Assembly (NCBI GenBank): GCA_900239685.1
Contig: OENT01000119.1
Coordinates: 62,001 to 126,000, forward strand
Reading direction: 5' to 3'
Length of the DNA: 64,000 nucleotides
Source of the DNA: Rotaria macrura
Taxonomy: Eukaryota; Rotifera; Eurotatoria; Philodinida; Philodinidae
Part shown: positions 26,088 through 38,100 of the stretch, piece after piece
Position numbering within the stretch: position 1 is the stretch's first letter
Layout of the letters: every line of letters begins with the position of its first letter
The notes under the pieces: generated by a model
What the model saw: only the letters and a program-made list of their open reading frames with translations
Told to the model about the DNA's origin: nothing
The model's database searches: none
Program-made: the position numbers and the translations under genes

Positions 26088-29000
26088 ATGTCGTCTACGA
26101 ATCAACTAGCCGTGGCTGCAACTGCTGAGACGAAAATCAATAAGAATCATCAAAATTTCAATTGGCGCAGTCTACCTTGTGACAGCTCGTCAAATTTACT
26201 TCATTTGTCATCATCTCCGACAACAAATTCAAAATATCTTTATTATGTAAATGCTGAACCAACTCGAAAGGAATCAATAACAACGACTACATCTTCCACA
26301 ACAACAACACTACAAGCACCACCGTCTGGTGCTCGCCGAAAACTAAGTGCTATTTCATTAACCGTTCCCTGGTACAAACGCAATCGTACTCCTAGTGACG
26401 AGAAACTTTCACAAAAATCTAATAAAATGTCTCGAGATCGTCTATTACCACTAGACAAATTATTTAGTAGTGCTGCGACACATAGAACAACAGATGAAGA
26501 ACAAGTGTCACCAATAAATGATTTAATTCCATTTGATGAAACTGTAAAAACTAATGAAAAAAATGCACGACATGTAAAAGAAAATGGTTATCTACATAAT
26601 TCATCACATTTAATGACCAGGTAAGAATAAATTAAGTAAATTTAGAATCTGACTTTTGTCTTCATGTTTTGCATTTTTTCATGAGAGTCTGATTCATGTA
26701 TTCTTACTGTATGATCGTGCCCAATTATCTAAACATTTATAAAAAAAAAAATATATATATATATATATATAAATTTATGGACTATATACATAAAATTGAT
26801 ATGACAAGACCAGTATCTGTTCTTTCTTTTTAAGTAGACTTGACAACTACTATTATCTTTATCTCACAGAATCTATTTAGAGAAATACTATTACTCGTTT
26901 TTTCCTGCGGTAGTCCGACAAAGTAGCTCTAAAAGCCAAGTATTATAATAATTTCCTTGTATTTTCTATTTTCTCTTTTCTCATAAAACCGGCAGGCTGC
27001 AATACACAACGAAAGGTACGAAGGCTCTACGTCTTTTGGGTGATGGTGGCCGTAAAAATAACAACTACAAACAACAAGATCAAAAGTTTAATCCAAAAGA
27101 ATCTGTCCTATCCAAAAGTACCACACGTGGAACATCACAACGCCGTCTTCTATTAAAAAATGGCGATGTCAATATTTCTAGGTATACCATTCAATGCATT
27201 TTTTTCGATTTATGTAAATACAATCTTTCATTGAAAACGTGTGAAAACAAGTTCTCATATATCATTTCTTCACTTTTTAATAAGGAGAAGAAGGGAAGCA
27301 TTAATAATTTAAAAGGTTTCGTTGTTTTTTCTACTTATTTCGTAATGCTCTTCTTCTTTATCTTCAAATTTCCGCATACTCTATTTCCCGCTGAATTTCA
27401 CTGTTAAGTCAAATAGTATGGAAAAACCATGAGTGATTCGTAGATACATCCGGAGAGTCCTCTGATTTGTTTTGATCTAAATTGCAAACAAAGGAGAAAT
27501 AGATCGAGAGAAGAAATAGAAAGTAATTGTTAGAAAACATCATGGCGTATATATATATAGATAGATACGAAAGACAGTGCATACTTGCTAAATCTTCCTT
27601 TAGTAATTAATCAAACTTGACTTTACATAATTTATTTAGTCAAATGAACTCCTTGTTTTGATCTGTAATCGATCAACTGACATACTTTTATTTATGTTTG
27701 ATAACCTGAACGTTATTTTCTTTTTCAAATGATTCTCAATCAGTAATTCAAATCGACGTGTAATAATATATTCATGTTTGTAGATGAAGTGAAATTCACG
27801 AATAGTAAGAGTCTATTGAGATTTGCTCTGTTAACAATCCTTTGGCGCTGATACATTTTTCTGGTTGTCTAATATTCATCGAAGCTGAAATGATATATGT
27901 TAGATGAGAAACTTTGCCTCTTTATTTCTATGCAAAATGGCTTGTATATCATAGAAACAAAACTAAAAAGGGATTACTTCGACCGATCAGCAGTATTCTA
28001 TTACAATAATAATTTTATTTGATAATTACATTTACATATTAATAATCTAAGAAATCTATTTTATTCATATTCTTTTTAATTGCTCATTATTCTTTTGCAT
28101 AGATTTAATATTGAAAAACGTCGTCGTCAATATCTAGCAGATATTTTTACAACATTAATTGATCTTAAATGGCGTTATACATTATGTTTATTTACTCTTG
28201 GATTTTGTTTGAGCTGGTTAGCGTTTGCTTTGATATGGTATTTATTAATGTTTTCATATGGAGACTTTCATCCCGATAATTATAACTCAGCGAATTATTC
28301 CGTTTGTATTGCTGGTGTACATTCATTTGCTGGTGCCATACTTTTTTCAATTGAAACACAGCAAACAATCGGCTATGGTACGCGTGTCGTTAAAGAGAGT
28401 TGTTATTTGGCTATAGTTGTCATAATGGTACAATCTAGTATAGGAGTCTTACTACAGTCTTTTATGGTCGGTGTTGTATTTGCAAAAATTTCTCGACCTA
28501 AAAAACGTACAGAAACATTAATTTGGTCGCGAGAAGCAGTTATCTGTTTACGTGACGGACAAATGACCTTGCAGTGTCGTGTTGGTGACATGCGTAAGTC
28601 ACATATAGTGGAAGCGCATGTAAGAATGTATTTAATTAAGAAACGTGTGACATTAGAAGGAGAAATCTTACCATTACATACCTATGATATGAACGTTGGT
28701 TTTGATAAAGGGGTCGATCGTTTATTTTTAATTTGGCCATTACTCGTCGAACACATTATAGATATACAATCACCATTGTATAATATGAGTCGAGATGATT
28801 TAGCTCAGCAACGTTTTGAATTAGTTGTCATACTCGAAGGTATAATCGAGTCAACGGGTATGACAACACAAGCACGAACATCCTATCTGCCATCCGAAAT
28901 CTTATGGGGTTATCGTTTTGAACGTTTAATAACATTTCAGCGTGATGATGGTTTATATCGCATTGATTATTCACGTTTTTATTTAACGTATCCGGTTGAT

Positions 29001-29294
29001 ATGATAACATGTAGTGCTAAAGAATTGAATGATTTGCATGAATTAGAAAAATGGCATGAAAATAATCAAAATGATAGTAGTAATGATAATAATTATACGA
29101 AAGAACATGACAATGACAATGACAATGACAATGATAATGGCAATGAAAATGAAAATGAAAACAGTAATGACAATTACAATCGCAATGAGAGTACTCATAT
29201 TCATGAAAATGTTTATTTAAAAGTAGATAAATTAACAAAACCGAAATCGACACCGTCATTAATTTGGCACGAAAAGAAAGAAAGTACTCTGTGA
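26088..29294 (+). CDS. Inward-rectifier potassium channel (Kir)
   Basis: Three exons join in phase (26088-26620, 26996-27181, 28103-29294) and give 636 residues. The first ~240 residues are a low-complexity cytosolic extension, longer than in most Kir proteins. The core then shows the slide helix region (YLADIFTTLIDLKWRYTL), TM1, an extracellular Cys pair flanking the pore (SVCIAG and KESCYL), the pore helix with filter TIGYGTR, TM2, and the PIP2-binding basic cluster AKISRPKKR. The cytosolic Kir domain follows (HIVEAHVRMYL, MNVGFDKGVDRLFLIWP, MTTQARTSYL, EILWGYRFE). Two pore residues are unusual: Thr replaces the common Phe after GYG, and Gln replaces the Asp/Asn rectification position of TM2 (VLLQSFMVG). 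The tail is Asn/Asp/Glu-rich. The protein would conduct K+ at the plasma membrane; the subfamily is not assigned. Confidence 0.92.
29107..29190 (+). repeat. AATGAC/AATGAA hexanucleotide repeat in the Kir tail
   Basis: An in-frame hexanucleotide microsatellite encodes alternating Asn-Asp and Asn-Glu residues at the C terminus of the Kir channel. The six-base unit preserves frame on expansion or contraction. Confidence 0.85.
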
Positions 29295-29344
29295 CTGTCA
29301 CAAAAGCAAATATCTATCCGGTGGTTTCTTCTATGTAAGTAAAG

Positions 29345-29350
29345 AATAAA
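29345..29350 (+). terminator. Candidate polyadenylation signal of Kir
   Basis: AATAAA lies about 50 bp after the Kir stop codon. Confidence 0.5.
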
Positions 29351-30759
29351 AAGAGGACACGATGTGCGTTTTTAAGTAGAACATGAAAATAGATGTTTTT
29401 CTCTTTCTTCCGGATATTTAGGTGATAGCACAAGATCGTGCATACGACTCAATCTTGTTTGTTTGACTTTTGATAGTCAAGTTTAATTAATGGTGGTTAG
29501 AATTGATAGATAGATATCAATATATACTATTTGTTATTATTATTTGTTTCTCTTATTCTCTATTTCTTCTTCATCATCCTTTTTTCTTGTTCGTTTTAAT
29601 ATTTTATTCTCATGACGTTTATGCATATATGACGGCATATTAATTGGTCTGTAGATTGTATATATGATGTGTGTCTATTTTTATTTCATATTATATACAG
29701 AAAGAAAGATGAACAAAATCAATGATTTAATCAAAAGCCTCTTATATTGACATTTACGATCGAAAATCTTATGAAATTATTTTTGTAATTTTATTTGATT
29801 TTGTAATTAGGGATTTGTTATGCTGAAAATCGACGAAGTGCGACAAAATAAAATTGTTCTAAAAACAACGAAAGAATATTTATTTCTCCAACTATTCAAT
29901 ACCAACGCAATTGCAACACGTGGAATGATGTGTCCAGATTCTTCTGTATGGATAAACAGGAAATCGAAGTTGAGTTTTGAAATCTGTTCTTGAATGATTA
30001 CTTTTTTCTCTCAAGGTTATCAACATAAATGATATCGAAAGGGAAATTAGTTTCACATATTGTTTGATGATCATGATCGTTGTCGCTTATTAATGACATA
30101 GTTATAACTTGAATATTGTAAAGCTTGTCTCTCACTCATTGCATTTGTAATGTAGGAAATAGTTATTTTCATCATAGAGTAATTATACCAACAACAATGC
30201 TTCTTTTGTTTAAAACCATAGTATTGTTTGAGTCAACACATGATTAAATTGTTTGTTGAAACGTATCAAAGTAATCCTATTTTATTCATTCGATGATCAA
30301 TGATATTTTGTATTTTACGAATCATAGCGGTTGTTGCAGTTCACAATATGCAAAGGATTATTTCAGTAGTGTTATTAGCAAATAGATCGGGAAATATAAA
30401 CGAGAACACGAAAGATAGCATCCGTTGAGGTAGGCATCTGTTAGTATCGTGGACGGAAGAGTCTATTTAGAAAATTCCAAACGTACAAATTCAACTAGAC
30501 AGAAAGAAATTACTAAAATTCAAAACATGCACATGTCAATGTTTTAAAGTACATGAGCTCATAGAATTATGCTATATCTGAAACAATTCCTCATATCTGA
30601 CAATGATCACGCCATGCCTAGAATTAAGAGATTATGAAAAGGTGATCACACCATATAGAATACACAGCATAATGTAATTAAGATGATACTACGATGGTAG
30701 AGTCATCAAGAATACCGTTGATTAAAGGAATCGACCTTGTTTAAATGATAATGGACGAA

Positions 30760-30772
30760 GGGGGGGGGGGGG
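30760..30772. repeat. Poly-G tract (13 G)
   Basis: Thirteen consecutive G residues occur in otherwise AT-rich intergenic DNA. It is the only G/C homopolymer of this length that I noticed in the window. Confidence 0.95.
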
Positions 30773-31009
30773 CAGTGGTTAAAAGTATAGGAACCTATCG
30801 ATTTTTTTTCGACTAAAACAAAAAAATAGGTACCGAGATCCTAAACGAAATGGTAGCTAACCGATAGAATATTCTTTAACTATATAGTATCCATTGGTTT
30901 TGCTCCTTTTTTCAGATAAGAGAATTATGCTAAAGAAAGGCGAGATCAATTTTACATTGTATTACAATATAAAATGCTATGAACCAATTGAAGAAGAGGA
31001 CTAATTTGC

Positions 31010-31015
31010 TTTATT
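31010..31015 (-). terminator. Candidate polyadenylation signal of mL55
   Basis: AATAAA on the minus strand lies 33 bp after the mL55 stop codon. Confidence 0.55.
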
Positions 31016-31047
31016 TCGAAATGATAAACAAAAACAAACTATGAAAT

Positions 31048-31416
31048 CTATTTAGTATATTCATTCAAATAAGCTGTTGGATCATAAGTTGTATCCAATG
31101 TGATCTCCATTTTTTCTTTTTGTGCAGCTGATCGACGTAATAAACGTGTTTTTTGTTCTTTCTCTGGCAAACTTGCAATATCAACTGGTAACTAAGAAAC
31201 AAGACAAACAAATATGATTGAAATATTGAAATCGATCTTTACTTTAATGAGATGTCTCGGTTCAGAATATCGTATTCGTATTGTCGATCCATCAGGTAAG
31301 ACAAGATAATTTGGATAGAGTCGTGAGTAAATATCTCGAGAAAATCTTGTTATTGAGCTACGATAACAATTCGATCTTCGACTTATGATTAATGGTAAAA
31401 TATTTTTTAACAACAT
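31048..31416 (-). CDS. MRPL55: Mitochondrial large-subunit ribosomal protein mL55
   Basis: Two exons (31416-31243 and 31191-31048) separated by a 51-nt intron join in phase 0 and give 105 residues. The conserved mL55 block is visible: RSSITRFSRDIYSRLYP, then PDGSTIRIRYSEPRHLIK, then LPVDIASLPEKEQKTRL. Vertebrate mL55 shows the same order of an (S)SLTR..YARLYP block, a DGSTI.IRY.EPR block and a following P.D..LSPEE segment. The protein is a metazoan-specific component of the mitochondrial 39S subunit. The first residues (MLLKNILPLIISRRSNCYR) are basic and hydrophobic, fitting a mitochondrial targeting presequence. The start ATG at 31416 is the only one near. The gene is tandem with ASCC3, whose stop is 691 bp upstream. 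Confidence 0.88.
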
Positions 31417-32106
31417 TTGAAATCTGAAAATTGTACGTCAGAATAAAATCTATCAATGAAATTTAAACACAACACAGTAAAACACGAGAGATATGCTTTT
31501 TTAGACTAATGGGGTTTGTAGGATGTGTTTCCTGCTAAAAAATGGTAATCTAATCAGTCAAAAATAGAAATATCGGAGCAAATCAGAATAATAAGTAAAG
31601 ACAAAAGTCTATCGAGATTAGAATCATGCTAAATAATGTACGGCTAGTCTGTTCGAATCACAGAAGACCAATTAGAATTCAGATGAACTTACTACAAGTA
31701 GAACATCAGAAAGACAAATGAAAAAATAGCTCGATGAACAATCGAATCAGAGTAGCGACATTCGATTTAAAAAAATTGAATTAACGACAATGGAATCAGA
31801 CAAAGAAGGCTCAACAATAGAGATCTATATCAATTGTTGTACTGGATTTAAGACTATTGAGAAGAAGGAAAAAAGCAATATTCTCTCGTATGATTTGCTG
31901 ATGTCCATGAAAAATAAATAGTAGAAAGTTGAACTCTTCTATTTACAATCGTAAGAAATGGTCTATTCTAAAGAATTCGAATTGCTCTCAATCGAAATTC
32001 TACACGTCTGTCATTCATTTCTATACTTTCATTGTTTCTTTTTTATTAGGAGATAAAAACCAATCACTGTAGATCGATTAAAAAACAAGATGTAACAAAA
32101 TAGATT
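31417..32106. other. Spacer between ASCC3 and mL55
   Basis: This 690-bp stretch holds the ASCC3 3' UTR and the mL55 promoter. A minus-strand AATAAA at 32042-32047 is the likely ASCC3 polyadenylation signal. No gene is seen. Confidence 0.55.
32042..32047 (-). terminator. Candidate polyadenylation signal of ASCC3
   Basis: AATAAA on the minus strand lies 60 bp after the ASCC3 stop codon. Confidence 0.5.
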
Positions 32107-35100
32107 TCATTGAAGCGCTGCGAGTCGTTGATCGAGTTCATCAGCTAACGAATCTAATTCTGTATTCACTTGTGTTTGTAACGATGCTGGTTCAATATCA
32201 ATTAAAAAGTCATATTGTTGATCAAGACCTAAATAACCATCCGATAGAAAATAAAGCGTTAATCGTTGTCGTCCTAATATATTTGATGTGGCAAATGACA
32301 ACGAAACTGTTGTATGAGCTCGTATTATTTGATTAAAACGTTTTATGCATATTAATTCACCCGTATCTGTATTACCAAGTACTAATATCCATGATTCATC
32401 TTTTGGTTTTGTAACGGATGCTGTCGTTAATTGGCGATACTCATTCCTCTATATAGAGAAAAAGAAAAATGACACCTGGAAATGCAAATGAAATTCAATC
32501 ATTTAATAGAAAAATTGTTAGCACCATGTTCATCGAATGGATACGTGAAACACGACAGACTTCTGGCTGCTCATCATAGAAAAGTAGAATACGGTGCCCT
32601 TCCGGCATATTTTATAACCGAATATGTACTTTACAACTAATATGTTCTTTAAATATTGCCAGAAGGTCAATGTGACGCGTAGATTTTTCCGTTCTACACA
32701 TACATTAACTAATCACAATCATATAGAAACTTCACAACGAAAAACAAGTGGGAGAAACGTCATTTTTGTAATCGTATGAAATCATCAGAGTTGTTCTATT
32801 AACGGTTTTTAATACACGTTGAAGACTCATCGAGTCTCATGAACTCCTATCAAAGCTAGTGACGTTTCTTGTAAGTCTGATGCTTCAAAGTCAACTATCT
32901 ACTCCCATCATTTAGAATTCAATATTCGGTGAATATGTATCGAACAAAATCAGTCACACAACCATGGAAATTCCAATTGCCGACAGATCATATTACTCTA
33001 TGTACAAACACTTCTTTTTATAACATTCCTTCACCTAAATCCTTCACGAAGGAGAAAAAAAATGAGTGCCTACATTGTAACAAAAAACGTTTTTGATGTG
33101 GAGTTCGTGATGCTCCTATGGTTACGTCTACTGCGATGTTTTGTGAGATAGGATACATACAGATCTTAGGTTTCGGGCTCATCGGAAACTATTTTTGATA
33201 ATATCTTTGAAGTTTTCATACCTAAAGTTGGAAAAAGTCGTGGTGAGACGTGAAACATATTTTTGCATGGTTTATGAATTCTGATGGCTAGCGTACTCCT
33301 TCTCTTTTTTCTCTCTCTCTGTCTCTCTCTCTTTATATATATATATATATATATGTACGTGTGTGTTTCAGGTGACTAGAATTATTCGAGTATGACAGTT
33401 TTCAGTTTCGACTAATCATTAATGGAGTTTGTTAGTAGATGACTTCTTAATTTTCACTCTTAGGGTTCAACAATCGTCTTAGATCATTCTACATAAAATG
33501 AATATTACTCGTATCCGATTGATTCTCTTCAATGTTATCTGTAATGTATATTCTTGATCAGCATGAACATTGGTAGGCAATGGACGTGTTTCTTCACCAC
33601 TTGACCAAAAACCGCGAATTTTAAAGTTTACTTCTATTTGGGGTAGACGCATTAAATATTCATATATATCATTAATTTGTGCTGATGTTAAATGTGATTG
33701 AAGCATGTGATTCAATGTTTCCAGTTTAATATCAGTTAATTGACATAAATAGGACGAAAATATATGGATAAATGATCGATCAGTTATATGGGGCAATGTT
33801 AAGATATCAGGATCGGTTATCCATCGTGCTTGAACTATCATTTGTAGAAGATGTATGCAAAGTAAACATGGACTGAGGAGTGCTTTATATGCACATAAAT
33901 CTATTAAGGCTTGAATAATACGAATAATTTGATCGAGACAAGATTTTAAATCTGTAGTATAATCAACTCGAGGAAATTCTAATCGACTTAAATGAAATTG
34001 TAATAATAGGTTAGTTTTCAAATGTGGAGAATCAAATATTGGCTGAGTTCGAAATGGTATTCGAACATGATCAATCATTGTTTTGTGAAATTCATCTTCA
34101 TTATGGCGAACCTTGTTTTTTTTTTGATAAATAGAAAAAAAAGTTGTTGAACATGATTTATTATAAAAGAAATCGACATGAATAGTGCCATCGAACAGTC
34201 TTAACCATGCTACTCATTAATGCACAACATGTAGACTAAAGTGAAATTGTCTAATCAAACATCTATGAAAATATTCTCAAATGGTTTCGACTAAGTAAAA
34301 ATGGGAAAAAGTAGCCAGTACTGTCTCTCCCTTACATAAAGACATATCATGAATTTCGTTAGATCTGTTGTAAGTCAGATACTGTGGGAGAAAATATTCT
34401 TTTAGTAAACTAAGAAGTTAGCTACTATTTCTCTTTCGACATTTAAATAATTTTGGTAACTTTCTCAAATCATGAGACAACTTTCGATCGATTGCATGTT
34501 GATTCCGATTGAGATCTTCGTGAATACTGCTATATTTGAATTATCTCTCTTCCAGAACAATACAGTCTCGAAAAAATTCACTGTAACACTAACCGAACTA
34601 TCTTCCTGTTTACAAATATGGAAATATACTACACATTTTTTCACACTATAATCGATGAATCACTCACTCGCATAGGATACACAATATTGAACAATATAAA
34701 TATTAGTAGGTTTTTTGAAATTGATGCCATTTAGAAAGCATGATGAATAAGTGAACAAAAAGCTGAATTATTTTGCAATATTCATGTAAATTATTTTTGT
34801 TATTTCATCTTCGAGTAATGAGTTTTCGTCTGAACATAGACGGAATCATCATGGGCTGTCTCTTTCACTTTCAATGAACACCTTTCAAAAGCAAGAAACA
34901 AATGATGAAATGAGGCAATATATACTTAATAAGTCATTTTAACTGCTTGGTATATTAATGAGTATGATCGGCTCATTCGAAATCTCAAACGATTAGTGTT
35001 TAGTGAGGATAACAATGATTTGTTGCTAGTAAAACACGACTAAAAATATTGAATAAAGTGAAACATAACATCTGTAACTGATAATCCTCATGATCTCATT

Positions 35101-38100
35101 AAAATATTCTAGATCTTGACCAGAATTTAAGTTTGTTGATCCAAATCGAAGCGACTCTAACTCGCGACTAACAGACAGAGTATACATAGAATTCAACAAT
35201 ATAATTGACTCTATCTTATAAGGAATGTATTAGATAGACGAAACTCTTTGCTCGATAGGTTCTCAAGATTCAAAAACATAATAGATGCATATATGTGCTT
35301 CATGGATGATAACTTGTTTCTTTCGTATTTTCTATTACCGGCATTTCAGCGTATTCGTATGCTGAAGAAATTAAATCAATAAGTTCTCCCAGTGTTATCG
35401 TTGATGTAACACGTTGACCAAACAAATGTATGGTTCTATACGATATGTAGTAATGCGATGCTATTCGTCCATGAACTGTAGCTTGTAATGTACGTTGATC
35501 GTCTTCATTGACAACAATACATGTTGCACGTATTAATTCATCTAGGGAACGTTGAACAATAGCCGATAAGTATGTATTCAGTGTTATTTGTTCATTCATA
35601 TCGTTTGATATGGGTTCCATATGATAATAACTTGGATTCACAAGTAAACGACGAAAAAAATATGTCCAAGTTAAATAATCGAGAGCCTCTTGTTTACTTG
35701 AAATTGTACCACTGACTATTTCAGCGTTCAAGTGATCGGAAAGAACATTGAGTAAACTTGATTCGACTAGAAGAAAATATTACATACTACTGACGTCTTT
35801 TCTTTTTTAAATCATAATTAATCAGATAATTTACCTGGAAATGGTTCGTACAGAAACTTTTTGTAAAAATTATTCTTAACATCATGAACCATTATAACTG
35901 CTTTACCCGAGTCGTCAAACTGAGGTCGACCAGCACGACCCATCATTTGTAATACATCCGTTATCGGAAAATCAACATAACGATGAGTTTTACCATCGTA
36001 GTATTCAGTACCTAATGCAAATCATGGCATAATTTTATTGAAAACATTGTTCTTCTGTTTATCGACAGAGTTTCAACTATTCTGATGGCAAAAAAACAAT
36101 TTCCACACGTTTTTATCTGTTAAACAGAAAACTAAGATAGAATTTCTTCATTCACACAAATACAATAGATATTTATCGTTTATGTTATACTGAGTGTTTC
36201 CTATTAATATCTTACATTAAAATGGATATTCCGATTTACAAGACTTATTCTCAAACAGGCGTTTACTGTTTTCTTTCAGTAGATTCCTACCAATATTTCT
36301 ATGTTTCTTACATTATCTATCTGCAAATGATTCCATGTTTGTATGCTTTTCTTGAATAGACAGGTTAAACTTTATCATGTGAACATAATTTTCAAACAGA
36401 AATAGTAACATCAATAAAAATGAATCAATCAAGGACAAATCAATTTGCTCAATGGGTTACATGATATACTAGACAAAGGACAATTACTATCGATTGTGAT
36501 TGATTCTTTTCTTGTACTTTATTTGAGTTTGTTCGAAAGTCTTGCAGGATTATGTATTTGAATTCATTTTGATGTTCTACGCACGCATAGAAAATCTAAT
36601 AAATATTAAGAACTTTTCTATGAAAAGAGAACTCGGAAAAAATATTATGTTTACTATCAACTCTGTCGATGAACAAATATATCGAGTCTGCTAGAAATTG
36701 AAATATTTTAACAAATGATATTAGAACACAGTTTCTCTACGATAAGTGATGAACAAGAAAAGATATCTTTTGGTGACTTATAATAATATATTATGAGTTT
36801 GAAAAATTTGAAGTATTATTCCTGTTGAAGAAATACCATATGAAAAAATACATTGAATATCATGGACTCTGAATGTCTCGAAAAGTGAAATTAGAGGTCA
36901 TTTTCTCCTGTGAAACATTTGAACAATGATTGTAAATTTAAATATAAAACAGTATTTAATTCCTTTTGTTATCGTTTCTGAGAAGATTAATACAAAATAA
37001 GTTTGAATCATGTCAAACGTTTTGGTTTAGGTCATCTCTACTCATGATAGTCATAATCTATCATTCGTTTATTTGAATATCAAGACACCATTACCTTTAA
37101 TGATGACAAGATGAGCTGGAAAATTAACACCCCATGCTAATGTTGACTGTAGTACACAAATAGAACTAAACAAATAAGAAAAGGAACAGTTCACTGATGT
37201 TTTCTTTTTACCGTTGCAACTAATATTTGAATTCTTTGATTAACAAATAATTCCTCAACAATATGTCGATCACGATCTTTTAAACCAGCATGATGAATAC
37301 CAATACCAAAGGGTAGTGTTGCTCGAAGACTTTTATCTTGTATTTGTGCAATTAAATTATTCATTTCATGATCGGGCATATGCAACCATTGCTTTGGATT
37401 ATCATCATTGCATAAATATTTTGATAATTCTTCGGCTGTTAAGCGTGTTTGTCTTCGACTACTAACAAATATTAAAACAGGTTTGTTGGGTGAATGTGTT
37501 CGTATAGCTTGATAAGCCGGCTTATTCATTGACATACAACGTGGGCAATAGTGTTTACCAGGATACCCTTGAATATGTACTTCCAATGGTACTGGTCGAA
37601 CACTTGGTCGAAAATTATATAAGCCAATAGAACTTGTTATACCTAACCAATCGGCTAAATCTCGAGCATTGGCAACCGCTGTCGATAGACCAACGATTCG
37701 AAGTGGCCGTTCTGTATGTGATGAAATAAAATTTGCACGAGAAACAATCACTTCAAGTACAGGGCCACGATCTTCGCCTAGCATATGAATTTCATCGATG
37801 ATTAATAAAGCAACTTGTTTTACGTAGGATCTTGTTTGCCATGAACGACTCATACCATCCCATTTCTCAGGAGTTGTTACAATAACATCAGCTAATTGTA
37901 TGGCACGTGTATCAGGTGTAAAATCACCTGTTAATTCGACTACTTTTTTTCCGAGACGTTCTTCAAAGCGTACTTTCCAATCGTGTATGCGTTCACGTAC
38001 AAGTGCCTTCAGTGGTGCAATATAGACACATTTCATATCAGGATATTTATTAAAAACACGAAATATTGCTATTTCAGCAGCAACTGTTTTACCCGAACCT

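Larger units (their letters stand above)
29295..31047. other. Intergenic between convergent Kir and mL55
   Basis: This contains the 3' UTRs of two convergent genes and a poly-G tract at 30760-30772. No supported gene is seen; the minus-strand frame at 29892-30074 has no motif. Confidence 0.55.

Noticed and set aside
27036..27407. Open frame running past the second Kir exon
   Set aside because: Only 26996-27181 is coding; after a GTATAC donor the frame is intron sequence that is AT-rich and lacks motifs.
28403..29301. Three minus-strand frames over the Kir gene
   Set aside because: They are complements of the Kir coding exon and of its hexanucleotide repeat.
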